Shown here piece by piece: positions 34,185-46,245 of a stretch of 64,000 nt of DNA. The DNA is from Melampsora larici-populina 98AG31 (lineage: Eukaryota; Basidiomycota; Pucciniomycetes; Pucciniales; Melampsoraceae): contig NW_006768871.1 of assembly GCF_000204055.1 (NCBI RefSeq), positions 69,617 through 133,616 on the forward strand, written 5' to 3'. Under the pieces are notes generated by a model, which saw only the letters and a list, made by a program, of their open reading frames with translations, did no database searches and was not told where the DNA came from. Within the stretch, counting starts at the first letter, position 1. Every line of letters begins with the position of its first letter. The position numbers were made by a program, and so were the translations under genes.

Positions 34185-36829
34185 CAGTTGACTCTGTCAA
34201 AACCAATACTCACAAAATGGGGGCCAAAACTATTGGTTTTGACCGAGTATCTGTTTTGTCAGATCTTTGTCAAAACCAATAGAAATCGTATTGCGGGCAA
34301 ATTATTGGTTATGAAAGAGAAACATATGTACAATTTCTATCACAAGTGGTTCCTAAGAATCTTGAGAAAAGAAATTGTCAACGCTTTGCTGCTTGGCAGC
34401 TTTGACACAGACTAAGCGACAATGTCTTACAGAGGCCCTAATGGCGCGTTCATACCCTTTAATTTCATCACTTCCATTGTAACCAAGATATCCCAACATA
34501 ATCTCTGAGGCTTTGAGGAAGGCTTTGTGAGTTGGTCGAGGTGGCGGTGGTGTAATTTCAACTTCAGCCTTCTCTTTCATATCCTCTTGTATACTTTCAA
34601 AAATCTGTTTGGGTGTCCATTCTTCTAAACCACCTGAATGTTCACCAACTGGATTGAGGAGGTCAGAGATTAACATTTGATTTGGTTTGTGAACAAGATT
34701 CAAACTTTTGAGACTGTCCAAGTCGGATTTTAAAGTGTCTCTAGCTTTGCTATCAATGATCGGATGCAAATCCAGATCGTGAGGATCGATATCATCATGT
34801 TGATCCTTGACTGATCTGTCTGGATTCCAATCCGAAAGGATACCAGACTTTCTCCAGCAGTTGGCGATTGTTGTGTTGGTGACCCTAAACCAGGCCTCAG
34901 ATGCGAGTTTCATTGCATCCAGTTGATGAATCTTGTAGATCTCACGCTTGTAAAGATCAATCACATAATTGATAAATTAGGATCAATAGTAGCACTTGAA
35001 ATTGGCAATAATTCCTGCATCGAGTGGTTGGACGTGAGATGTAAGATTTGGGGCAAAGAATTCCAGGCGGATGTTTGATAAGGGTGTGTCTGGGTTGACT
35101 GAGTGACCGGAAAAGTTGTCAACAAAGAGTAAAATCTTGCGGCCCTCCAATCTAAGCTCTTGATCCCATGATTCAATCCACTCACAAAAAACTCCGGTCT
35201 GCATCCAGGCTTTTGTGTTGTTCCGATAGTAGAAGCCAATTTGCTCGCCTGTCTTTCCTTCAAAGCAGACAGGCTTATGTGCTTTCCCTATGATTAAGGG
35301 ACGGAGTTTATCGGATCCGTCGGCGTTGACTGTAAAAGCATACATGAGACAACACTTATCAGACTTGATCCCAGACCTGGCATTGAATGCTAAGCCCTTT
35401 TCTGGGGGCATTCTACAGAAGGGTCAAAACATCAGCAACTTGTGAAGAATTTAATAATATAGGATTACAGACGTACCCATAAAAAAGGCCAGTCTCGTCC
35501 ATGTTATAGATATTGGCGAGATTGTAGAGATTGGTGATAGCACACACTCGGGTTCTCTCCGCAGTAACACTTTTGGGTGAAGCTGAGCCAGCCTCGCCAT
35601 GTCGTTTAATTGCACGGAGACCCGTTCGCGCCTTGAAACTGGTCAACCACCCCTTGGAGAGACTGAGTCGATCTTCATCCGGTATCTTGAAGAGGTCCGC
35701 AAACCAATTCCACATTGTATGTATGACTGAACCAGTCAAGATAAGACCCAAGTGCTCAGCCTGATTAACCCAGGTCTCGAGTGCTTGGGTGACTAGGGGA
35801 TGCTCGGTTGAAGTCTTTTTCTTGGAGTGAACACCATTCCCAGTATTGTACTCCGCACGCATCTTTGTCTCCTCCCTCAGCCATTCTGAAAGGCAAGGCT
35901 GTGAAAATCGCAGATTGGGATACAATTCTTTGAATTTTTTTGCAGTCTTGTTTTGCTTCTCCCCATTGGCATGATACCAGTTTAGGATCTCAATCCGCTG
36001 GGAAAGTGTTGGGTTGACCATCTTCACAACTTTTTTATTGTTGTTTCTGACTGTTTTGTTGTCGGAAGGGTTTGGCTGCAAAGCTTCCGTACGTTTCCGT
36101 TTTTCTGGGATCATTCATTCCAGAGAGTGAGCTTCATGGTCACATTCTCGGTCAAGATGAAAAGGCTGTAGACTCACTATTTGCTTTCACCGTCACTGGA
36201 CTCGGCTGGTCGGCCTTGAGGAGTAGGACCTCCAACATGGCCTTCTCCTGCTTGTCAAAATCAATGGCGGCACAGGCTACATTGCCAATTTGTTTGATGC
36301 GCTCCACCAACCTCGACTCATCCACAAGGTTTGCTGTTATATCCATGAATCACTTGTCAGCTTTGGTGAGTTTCTTTCCTGAGCTGATCAGCTCTTTCAA
36401 AGGTTTTAAGCGAGAATTGTTCTCAATTTGTAAGGTTTCAAATCCTTTTTCGATGTGAGAGATATTGTATTTAGAAAGATCCTTGGGAAGCATTGTATCA
36501 GAATTGATTATTGTTATTGCGAGGTGATGAAAATTGTGTGATAAACAAGTTAAGGGGTGGAACTAGCGGAACTACACCAATTGTAGAGACAAAAAACATG
36601 CAAAAAACACACAAAAAATGTGCAAAAACCCAGAACCACAAGTCACATGACCCATCAGATTATCGGTTTTGAACCTGGGATCTCGAAAAAAAAGTATTGG
36701 TTATCGCGTTTGACAAAGTTACCGGTTTTTGGACCGATTTCCCTGCAAATAAAAAACATTTGACCAACAAAGTATCAGTTTTCCAAGAGTATCGGTTTTG
36801 ACACAAATCAGTTTTGACAGAGTCAACTG
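34185..36829 (-). mobile_element. pogo/Tigger-type DNA transposon (Tc1/mariner superfamily), defective
   Basis: The ends are CAGTTGACTCTGTCAAAACC at 34185 and its reverse complement ending at 36829. Both are flanked by TA (34183-34184 and 36830-36831), the target site of Tc1/mariner elements. The 2.65-kb element contains one spliced transposase gene on the minus strand. Confidence 0.9.
34353..36493 (-). pseudogene. pogo/Tigger transposase with DDE domain, three nonsense codons
   Basis: Exons are 36178-36493, 35477-36104 and 34353-35412; joins keep frame. Exon 1 encodes about 105 residues without a known domain. Exon 2 holds two helix-turn-helix units of CENP-B type (TLSQRIEILNWYHANGEK and VIHTMWNWFADLFKIPDEDR) and the first catalytic D in NMDETGLFYG. 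Exon 3 has the second D (LLFVDNFSGHS) and the third D (HVQPLDAGIIANFK), then a C-terminal tail. Stops: TGA in exon 1, where the inverted copy has CGA, and TGA plus TAA between FKCYY and FINYVIDLYKRE. The transposase is therefore dead unless supplied in trans. Confidence 0.87.
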
Positions 36830-36831
36830 TA

Positions 36832-39176
36832 TTGGTTTTTGATGATATGTACGCAACACTAATTATGTAATCATCAACCTTATCCACAACCATGCATGAC
36901 CATCCCCACCACGCAGGATGCTCCATGCACTCTCTTCTTGCATAGAGGGCTGTAATCAAATGCTCATGTACATGTACCAGACTACAGTCAAACCTGCACA
37001 ATCACATAATTTGGGTGGAAGACTTTTGGTATGCATTTTGAAGGGTTACACAATTCGGTTGTCAATTCTGGTAGTAAAAAGCATCAAGATTCAGGATTTT
37101 CCCCATGCATTATCACAGGTTATGTGGATGCAGGTGTTTGAATTTATTGGGTCTTGAATGCAATAAGAGAGTTGTGGCATTAGGATAGAATCTGAAAAGT
37201 CCAAATCAAATCTTGATCAATATGTGCACAAACTTCACATGATTGTCAACAATATCTGCAATGCTATGGGACCATACCAGCCGCTCCACTTGCGTAGAGG
37301 GATGTAGAGGCTCAGCAAAATTTTCCACGGAGATTCATTGCCAAGGTTAGCTTGACCCAGCCATTGCACGGACACAGTGATTTCAATTTCCCACACTGGA
37401 CTGGGAAGTGCACATACTTTTGATGATGCACCTTGCCAAGCTCTGCAGCAAGGTATTCAGAGCAGTGTTCACCCCCAAAGATTTTGAAAAATAAACAGAA
37501 TCTAGCCAGCTTTGGCAGCAGCTGCCGCACTCATAAAAAGCGCTCATCTTGTATCAATTTGAATGCTGGAAGCTATACTGACTCAACCATCACTCAAGCA
37601 GGAAAGCATCTTTAGGGACAGTTTCTAAAATGCCAATGCAGTATTGTCTATTTTGACATAATTCAATGGAGATCACTTTCTATCTATGAGTAAGACAATG
37701 TTGGCCTAAGTGTATTGTTTTTTCAAATCAAGTAGCTATTGGGTCACACTGAAGGATCATGCATATCTTTCCTTGTCCAAGCTACAACAAAAACTATTTC
37801 AGGTTCTTTGCCTAGCCCAGGGAATAATCATGAAGCTCATCAAATACAGTATACCACTAAATACCACCACTTGGTTAAATCAAAATACTTTTGAGGTTAT
37901 CTGAGATTTCCCATCTTAGCCATTGAATATTACAAGAAGAGGTGTATATACCTTTTGTGCAAGAATCAACCTGAGGGAGGGGGGTTAAGTCGCTCCTGCT
38001 GGTAGCATGAATTGCAATGGGCAGGTTCCAAGCAGGGTATGCTGGTCACACTGCTTGTGAGTTCTAAATGTGGTGGGATCACCTGGCTGCAATCAAGGAT
38101 TGGGAGGGATGATGAGGATTTGAGAAAGAGGTAATGTTGAATGCCCTTGTAGTGGGGTGATAATTATCACCAAATTGAGAGGTAACCTCTTTGCCTCCTC
38201 AGCAGACCACTTACAACCAAACACATGGACACTGGAGCATAACCAATGGATGATGGTATTGAGGAGGTCTTCAATTGAACTGAAAGGAAACACATGTGAT
38301 ACTTGTCATACCACAAGACACTGATTCAGGGTCTTGTTGTAAAATGGAGGTGGAGAGTCAACAAAGGCAGTGAGGAAAATCTCTTCCCTGAGACATTTCC
38401 ATCTTGGTGTTCCTTGAAATTAGGTTAAGGGCTTCTGCTGACTCAATCACCCTTGTTACACCATTGACAAGTATAAAATAAATGTGGTCTGTCCGTTGAC
38501 TACATAAATAATTTTGATATAATCTCAGAGTGTAATTAGTTTGTATCTGAAAGTTGAAAGGTGAAATAAAATGAAATAAATGTACATCTTTTTCTTCTAG
38601 ACAATGGAACCCTGGGCCAAAGAACTTTTACGGACAATCAAATTCTTCCTTGACTGGCTGGTTCCTCTTTTGCTTGTGCACTCACATATTCTGTTTTTCA
38701 GAATCTTGTAAGTCCACCAAAGGAGGGAGAGCTAGTTCCCAAATTCATGAATGTGGATCAATCATTGATGAATGATTAGTCAGAGGACATTGATTATATA
38801 AGTTGTGACCTTTGTACCTACCTTAACAGCTTCTTGGCTTAGGGTGGGTAAGGTACCTACAGAGGATTCTCTATTGGCATTTGTGACTGAGGTGGAACTG
38901 ATGCTGTAGGTAAGAGTGACCTGCATTTTAATTGCAAAGTAGACTAAATGATTCAGACTAAGGAAAACAAAACAAAAGACCAAGAGTGCTTACTCTTGAA
39001 GACAAACCTGTGACTGTCTTTGATTGGCCACAGGTTGGTACTGGCTCACAAAATTGTTCTTGGTGTTGGTGAAAATGGGTGCTTACATGACGTCTCTGAC
39101 TCATTTGAAATGCTTGAAATCTGCAAGAGCATGTTAACCTCAGAGAAATTGGAGCCTCCCTTGAGTTCAAAGTAAG
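36832..39176. other. no gene seen
   Basis: AT-rich DNA with short unrelated open frames on both strands. No domain, splice pattern or repeat boundary could be supported. Confidence 0.4.
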
Positions 39177-41241
39177 TCTTAATCAACCCTGGGCCAGCAA
39201 CGCACATGTTGCACATTGCGGTGCGTCCCGTTGTGGGTTTTTGAGCCCGTGACACAGCAAGTGTTGCGGTCTCTGGTTGCGCTGAAACCCGGGACGCAAC
39301 CAGGGCTTCAGAATTTATGTTTTTTTCGGACCGCAACAAACCACACATCTTCAGTCCAAATCTGCGAGTTGCGGGTGTTGCGGTCCAAGTCTCCATTTAC
39401 ATGCTATTCTCAATATGGCAATTCTTTCCCCTTGTTTCACCCCTTTTGTTGCACCACCATCCCAAACAGAAGACCTTTGCCCCAATGGGTATGATCTGGA
39501 TCGTTTGTGACAGCCTCCAGCCAGGGGATGATTGGCTACGACAGCATAAAGACAGCCTTCTGTTGTTTTATATGGTACGTTTCTCCTCTCCTTCTTCCCC
39601 CTGTCCTTCTTCATCAATTACAATCTGCGGTCACTTCACTGACCCTGTTTTATACCTTCTATCAAACTCGATATCATTCTCATTATCTAGTTACTACAAT
39701 CCCTATCTGATATCATACTATCAAAATACTTTTATCATCATATCTTAGCCTCTTTCTTAATCTATCACTCTCCATCACTCCTTCAACACACCAGCTACAA
39801 TATCAACATGTCATCACAATCAATTGCCAACACTTCTCACCCGGCCCAAGATAATACCCCATCCAGACCTATTCGCAACAGGAAATGGGCCGACTACCCA
39901 GGGATGACCCCTAACCCTACCAACTCTCGTCGCAGATTGAGTGTTGAACCTTCTCCTTTGCAAACCTCAAAGAGAAAGCGTAAAGAACTAAGTTACAAAC
40001 CAGAAGTGGATTCCAATTGGTCAATTGTCAGCATTCATCCCAAGGCAACCAAGGTGAAAAAGACTCCCAAGGTTTCATCTCAATCAACATCCAAGCGCCG
40101 GAAGGAAGCAACCCACTCCACAGATGATGTGAGTGTTTTTTTACTTTTACTCAACTTGAAATTGGAACCTTTGTTGACCGTTGTACCAATCTTGCAGCAC
40201 CTCTCAAAAAAAGTTACCAAATCCACTTTACAAGCTGATTCTGACGATGAGGTCATCATTGTTCCCAAAAAACGCAAGGTAGAGGACCCAGGAACCGATG
40301 TAGCTAAGCTCAGGTGTTATTATGGCAAGCCAATTCATCAAAAAGGCAATGTACGTTAATCCTTTCCTTACATCCAAAACCGCCGGCTGATTGATGACTG
40401 ATTGTTGGCTTTTCAAAAACTAGGATCTATCAAAACCTCCGGCTGCTTTATGACTGATTGTTGGCTTTTCAGAAACTAGGATCTATCAAAGCCTCCTCTT
40501 GCTTACCTGTGTCTGTTCTGCGAGCACGACCATATTTGAGTCAGCTACAGCAACATGACAGGTGCTCTGAGGGTTAACTGTGATGGGTCTACCGCGACAG
40601 GCGGCTCTGATGTTGGATGTCCTGGCCGACTCAGAGCTCAAGAGCAGCTGGAGTTGGGGGTACCATTGTCTGTTGCAGAGAGTTGGCTAGCGGAGAGGAA
40701 GAATCCAGGAGCTATTGATCAATTTATAACCGCCACCTCTGGAACAAAGTTCAACAACACCACCTTCAACAAGATGGCTTGCTTATGGATCATCCGCCAT
40801 GCATTGCCTTGGACACAAGTAGAAGACCCGATTCTACGGGGTATGGTTTTTTACCTTCGCCGTGAGGCCAAGCTTTATGGACGTAAGTGGGTAGCAGGAG
40901 AAGCCAAGGTCATCAATTCTTCTTTGAAACAGAATGTATTCAAAGAACTTCAAGTAAGTCTACACCTCTTTACGATTTTCATCTCTAGAATCAGAGTCTG
41001 ACTGGTTCGACTTTGAATATATAAACAGCAACTCAACTCACGCTTTAACCTTGTCCACAATGGTTGGACTAGCAAAGGCAATTGGCACAGGTTTATTGAA
41101 GCATCAGCCACCTTCATAGATCCGAAGTGGAACTATCATGTAAGACATCTTACCCTCAAAGTTGTGGCCTGGCACCATCATGGTCCATGGCTTGCCGAGC
41201 CAATTGTCCATCTTCTGGTCAAACATAAGATATTTCCAAAG

Positions 41242-41311
41242 ATAAGCCTACCTTTCTTGACATCTCTTTTTCGCTGGAATAAAAAAATGAATTCTTTTTT
41301 TTGTGTTTTAC
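41242..41311 (+). other. apparent AT-AC intron in the hAT transposase
   Basis: The exon ends KIFPK and is followed by ATAAGCC rather than a GT donor. The next exon begins after TTTTAC with ILCQTTDSGSNN. Using AC as acceptor aligns this exon without gaps to the equivalent exon (MLANVSDSGSNN) of the intact hAT. A CAG 12 nt further on would also keep frame (AT-AG). Confidence 0.55.
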
Positions 41312-42193
41312 ATTCTTTGCCAGACAACTGACTCAGGATCAAACAATAAGACCATGGCAGCCAAAATGCATTGACAATTCAAATCAAAGGCTGAGGAACC
41401 TGGGATAAAGTATCAATGGGACCCAAGCAGCATGCACATCTTCTGCTTTTGTCACAAACTCACCCTGATTGTCAACGCTGGCTTAGCCAAGCTTGGCATC
41501 AAGGCTCCTCCTCCAGCTAAAGTCAAAGCAGCTGGACAAGGGATCTTTCCGACCATTGATGAAGAAGCTGAAGAAGAAGAACAAGAAGATGGTCAAAATC
41601 AAAATTGCACCGCAGCAGACAAAGACATCTTACCTGAGCACAACATAGACAAGCTAGAAAATCCTCCGGACACCAGTGAAGCAACTGCTTCAATCGACGA
41701 CAAGGCAGAGTGGGATGCTGCAGATGCTGAGGATCTGATTGACCCAGCCGTGATTCTGGAGGAAGAGGTGGCTCCTACTCATTGTCAGGAAGCCAATCAT
41801 GTGGACTTCATATTACGCAAGGTGAAGTGCAATTCAAAACCTTCTATATATTCACAAATAAGCTCATCAACTCATCTGAACGGTACAAATTATCCTAGGT
41901 TGACTTTATCGCACGTTGAATCACACGGTCAGCTGCCTGGCGTAAAGAGTTTGAGTGGGTAAGTGCAAAGAAAGAATTCACCGGCTCAATGATTGCAGGA
42001 TATGGAATTCGATAGAATGTGAAGTACAAAAGCTGTCACAAGGCTTGGCTTGCCAGGGATGTAAGTGTTCTATTTCTTCCTTCTGTATGACATCAGTCTC
42101 TATGATTTTATTGGACTAATTGGATCAATCCTTAGGTCATCAATCAATTGTGTAAAGATGATTTGGACCGTGTTCTTGGTAAGCATCATCAGC

Positions 42194-42884
42194 CATCCAT
42201 TCCTTAACTTTCTGTTGTAGTAGTTAAGGGATGGGTCTCTCCAAAGCCCCTGAGGGGCTTGCCTGTCTTTGACAGTGTGCGCGGTTTGAACAACCTACCA
42301 CATTGCCTTCCTTACTTGTGTCAAGAAGGCAGGTACGGGGGGTGAAGGCCCCGGCCCGAAAGGTTTTGGTTCTTCGACACCAAATCTTCTTTCGGCCCGA
42401 GTCCTCCAGGGATGGTGGGTGGGTCATTCTGTGCACATCGTAGGGTGGGTGGGTGGTGCACAAAAAAGGGAGATCACCCGTATGTGATCATGCGAAACTC
42501 TTGCTTGGGGATGACTGATTGTGAGAGAGATGGGTCGGCTGAGTAAAATTCTTGGGTGCGGTGTTGCATCTTCTCCAGATACACGCCTAGAGATTTCACC
42601 GACCCACCTGTCACTCCCAGGCGCAAGATGTCATGGACGTCTGAACCACCTGTGTTATGGTGGTTCATCTCATCCATTCCTTAACTTGCTGTCGTAGTAG
42701 TTAAGGGATGGGTCTCTCCAAAGCCCCTGAGGGGCTTGCCTGTCTTTGACAGTGTGCGTGGTTTGAACAACCTACCGCATTGCCTTCCTTACTTGTGTCA
42801 AGAAGGCAGGTACGGGGGGTGAAGGCCCCGGCCCGAAAGGTTTTGGTTCTTCGACACCAAATCTTCTTTTGGCCCGAGTCCTCC
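42194..42884 (-). repeat. Ngaro 3' split repeats B1-A2-B2
   Basis: 42671-42884 (B1) and 42194-42407 (B2) are 214-bp direct copies. Between them lies A2 (42456-42672), which matches 48553-48769. B copies contain the palindromic CAAAGCCCCTGAGGGGCTTG. This layout supports replication through a circular intermediate that is integrated by recombination. Confidence 0.93.
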
Positions 42885-43215
42885 CCGAGCCCACCCACCC
42901 TCCTGATTGTGCACTGATGTGTGCCTCCCTTCTGCGCGTGTGTGCCAGTGCCGACCTCCCCAACCCTCAGACGCTCAGTAGGGCGTCCTGGGCCTGAGGC
43001 ACACACCCCACACACGCACCCTGGGCGCTCTGAGCCTTCCTCGCTGCTCGCCACTCACTGCTACGCGCCGACTGCTCTGCGCCGCTAGACTGTGTGAAAC
43101 TTTATATGAAATAAGGTTATTTTGGCCGATCATGACTCAATACAAATTCTTTACGCCACCTTCTCATCAAGTTGCATTACCCCCATTCAACTGCTACCCG
43201 ACGATCTCGTCTCCA

Positions 43216-44304
43216 TCAATCTCCCTCATCAAAACAGCCTCTCTCGTATTTCTCTACCCAACTTGGGTCCTCTATTGCCGCCAAGAACTCTTTGGAATCT
43301 TCTCCGTCTTTCTGGGCGTAGGGTTTGCAATAATGTAAGTACGTCAAAGATTTCCACCTTTCCAGCCTCGCTATTGTTTCCATTTTCGTACCCAGGTTGA
43401 ACCTCAACGACGCTCCCCCTACCCTAAATGAGTGACCACTCCAGGTATTGACACTTGATTTCCCCCATATACTCTCTACACCTTTCAGAAACCGATTTTT
43501 CGTCAAAGGGATACACCTTCCTGTCTGGTAGGTCGCGAATAGGAGGTCGTCTGGGGAGCAAGTTGGGTTTCGGTGTAACAGTCGTCTAATAGCGGTCACT
43601 GGGTCGAGAGCGTTGAGTTGCTGTTGGAGGTGAATGACTTGCACTTCTCCTGGTGCTGCGGTCTTTGCCTTTCGTAAATGTAAACGCACAAAGTTGGTCC
43701 CATGCGTGCTGCCGAACTCGACATGTCTCCGCAACAACGCTCCTTCTGCTGCCGACTTCCTTAAGAGCTCTCCCAACCGTGCGATTCCCCAAAACGCGAC
43801 TAGCCCTGTGGTACTAATTAGCTCGTCTGTCTCGGACCCTCGGTAGGTACAACCTTGCACTAAATTGAATAGCTGTCTAATGATGATTGGGTTTTTGTTT
43901 GAAACCAGGTCTTTGAGCTCCTCTGACCTCTTCGCTGCCACTAGTAACGTCTTTATCATGGCAGGATCGACATTCGGCCGGGAAGTATGTTTCACCATAT
44001 GCCAGGCGCGGATGCCGTCTAAGTACTTCTTGACGGTAATTGAACTTATTTTCCTCGCTGGACCATCCACCGCTTCCTGATCAACATCGCTTGCCCAGGC
44101 AATGAAATCGTAAATCTCTCGGTCGGTGACAGGTACATCCGGGTTGAAGTTGCCGGTCGTCTTTATTTGAAACTCAATGAATTTGGTCATGCCGGAGGAA
44201 TAGCCTGCGAGTGTTGATGTGGCCCAGCTACCTTTTGCTGCAAGTTTGCCAGCTCTGGATGTGTTCGCTGCCGCCTCCTGGAAATGACGAGGTAAGTTTG
44301 CCAT
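43216..44304 (-). CDS. Ngaro tyrosine recombinase
   Basis: An open frame of 362 residues starting MANLPRHFQEAAAN. An N-terminal SAM-like DNA-binding region (STLAGYSSGMTKFIEFQ) is followed by the catalytic domain. The first Arg is in VAFWGIARLGELLRK, the H-x-x-R box is SGHSFRVGGASL, and the nucleophile Tyr lies in TYLHYCKPY near residue 343. This enzyme replaces the integrase of LTR elements and joins the circular cDNA to target DNA. Its start lies about 90 nt after the RT stop, in a different frame. No stop or frameshift is seen, so this ORF looks intact. Confidence 0.93.
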   Translation of the reverse strand: MANLPRHFQEAAANTSRAGKLAAKGSWATSTLAGYSSGMTKFIEFQIKTTGNFNPDVPVTDREIYDFIAWASDVDQEAVDGPARKISSITVKKYLDGIRAWHMVKHTSRPNVDPAMIKTLLVAAKRSEELKDLVSNKNPIIIRQLFNLVQGCTYRGSETDELISTTGLVAFWGIARLGELLRKSAAEGALLRRHVEFGSTHGTNFVRLHLRKAKTAAPGEVQVIHLQQQLNALDPVTAIRRLLHRNPTCSPDDLLFATYQTGRCIPLTKNRFLKGVESIWGKSSVNTWSGHSFRVGGASLRFNLGTKMETIARLERWKSLTYLHYCKPYAQKDGEDSKEFLAAIEDPSWVEKYERGCFDEGD

Positions 44305-44392
44305 TGCTTAGAGGGTGAACGAGGGGGGGGCGGACCCTGAGAACCTGCTCTATTTCAACCGACTTACCTCTCTCCCACACTCTGGGTTTCGT

Positions 44393-45994
44393 CTACTCCT
44401 GTTTCAGCAGATTTCTCAAATCGGCCGGTATCGGGACCACCATCATATCTGACACCTGTTTCGATGAGTCAAAGCCTCTCGAGAGCAGGTCTGCCGCATT
44501 ATCTTCAGATCGTACCCTCCTTGCCTCTAGTTGGCTGTTGCTTGCGATGAGGCTCTCCTGCAGTTTGGCCCACTCCCGATTCACCAGTCGATCTCTAGAC
44601 TTCCCATTCTGTATCGCACCTTCTGTGACTGTGTTGTCTGTCAGCATTAGGAAACGTCTCCCTTTGACCCGGTACAGTCTCTTCAACATCAAGAAACCAA
44701 GTCTTGCCGCCACGGTTTCTGCCCACGCTATCCCTCGTGTGGGCTCGGTGTTGCCTGACCCTTCCCAGCCTCTCAACAGACGGAATCTTGCCCATTGACG
44801 ACCGATAATGATCCCAATGCCATACGATGTCGACGCATCGCCCACCCAGTTGACGTTTTGTATCTCCTGGTCTGGGATCACTCTCATCGGGTTAGCTGAA
44901 CGCAGTGCCTCCGTCCACAATTCTAGGTCTGTCCGGACGCTCTCTGGTGCCTCTCTCCGCGCTCTTTTGTTGTGCCACTCCGCTAACCAGTGATATATAT
45001 CGACATTGTGAACTCGCATTTGGGGCAGGACCATGGCAGTGTGCACCAGTCGGCCTGCAAGGTGTTCTACTTCTTTGTGGCTGTGCGTTTGGGTGCACAA
45101 GAAATCCCGTATCTCCTCTAACCTGACCCGGATTTTCTCCGCCGGAAGGCGTACCGTTTTGCTCCTACCATTCAAGATAAAGCCAAGGTATGTTTGTTCG
45201 TCGGCAAAGTCTTTCCGTTTCTCCCTGTTCTCCACGACTCCAAGGGCCTTACTCAAATTTGAGACCTCATCTAAGGCCACCGCCTCTCCTTTCCGTCTCA
45301 CAAACAATGTATCGTCTACCCAGCGGAAGGCGCCTAAGAGGGGGATACGTGACATAACAATTTCCTTCCACGCATCTGCTACGCGCCCGAAACTACCGCA
45401 ACCCGCCACCCCGCCGAACGCTATCCTAGTGTCGAGCAGGATCATGTCGTCGAACGTGCGTATCATTAAGAACCGCCACTGGTTGGGGGATGTGGCGATT
45501 TGCCTGTACGCTTTTGCCCAATCAAATATTGCTAGTTCGAGTTTGCCTTCCGTCATTCGCAGAAACCTTGCCACCGCTTTAAAATCGTCCCAAGTAGTCG
45601 TGTAGTCTTCTTTGTCCACCCATGAGTTCACGGATGGTAGGTCTCGGTCGTTTCGCGGGAACGATAAGTCGTCAATCGGTCTCGTCGAACCGTTACTGTT
45701 GACCACTGCTCCAAGGGGGCTAGTTCTGAAGAACCCTACACGTATGTATACCTCTTCCTTTGTGAAGGGGCCAAACATACGTCCTGCCGCGATTTCTTTG
45801 TGGAATGACGCTTCGATCTTGTCTTTTGCCAGCAATGCCGACGCGTGGTTAGGTGGGCAGTAATAAGGTACGTTCGGGATCACTGCCTTCTCTACCCCTT
45901 GGTCAAAACCTGCTCTGAGGCCGCTTGGGATGTCCCTATACTTCGATAGCAGCCCTGCCCTCCGGAGCTCCGCCTCCCAGAGCGGTATATTCAT
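44393..45994 (-). CDS. Ngaro reverse transcriptase-RNase H
   Basis: Open from MNIPLWEAELRRAG, 533 residues. The frame stays open upstream to about 46145 without an ATG, so the real start may be earlier or spliced. The RT core includes STRPIDDLSFPRND, catalytic D in LAIFDWAKAYRQI, and the metal-binding FRWVDDTLFV in place of YxDD. RNase H follows with acidic residues in NWVGDASTSYGIG, AWAETVAARLG, MLTDNTVTEGAI and SEDNAADLLSRG. It copies the element RNA and removes the template. No disruption seen. Confidence 0.93.
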   Translation of the reverse strand: MNIPLWEAELRRAGLLSKYRDIPSGLRAGFDQGVEKAVIPNVPYYCPPNHASALLAKDKIEASFHKEIAAGRMFGPFTKEEVYIRVGFFRTSPLGAVVNSNGSTRPIDDLSFPRNDRDLPSVNSWVDKEDYTTTWDDFKAVARFLRMTEGKLELAIFDWAKAYRQIATSPNQWRFLMIRTFDDMILLDTRIAFGGVAGCGSFGRVADAWKEIVMSRIPLLGAFRWVDDTLFVRRKGEAVALDEVSNLSKALGVVENREKRKDFADEQTYLGFILNGRSKTVRLPAEKIRVRLEEIRDFLCTQTHSHKEVEHLAGRLVHTAMVLPQMRVHNVDIYHWLAEWHNKRARREAPESVRTDLELWTEALRSANPMRVIPDQEIQNVNWVGDASTSYGIGIIIGRQWARFRLLRGWEGSGNTEPTRGIAWAETVAARLGFLMLKRLYRVKGRRFLMLTDNTVTEGAIQNGKSRDRLVNREWAKLQESLIASNSQLEARRVRSEDNAADLLSRGFDSSKQVSDMMVVPIPADLRNLLKQE

Positions 45995-46245
45995 CTCACA
46001 CTGTGCTGCTTTCGGCCACTGCCTCCCCAGGACTGCTGCGGCTGGTGTGTGTGGTGAAGCTCTCCGCCCTGTAGGAGTGGTTGTCTTGTGTGGGGATCTA
46101 AGTTTGGGAAAGGGGAGCGTTGGGAAAAGGTAACGGGGAGTGGCACATCAGAACTTAAGGTCCGCATTCTTGTCTAGCTCACACTCCTGTTTTTGTCACA
46201 GGACCAAGCTACTCATGATTCATTTCAAGTTGTAATACGGTAAGC

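Noticed and set aside
43122..43400. Plus-strand open frames antisense to the recombinase
   Set aside because: They are shadows of the minus-strand Ngaro recombinase gene, with no domain of their own.
45033..45605. 190-residue plus-strand open frame
   Set aside because: It lies antisense within the reverse transcriptase and shows no recognised motif.
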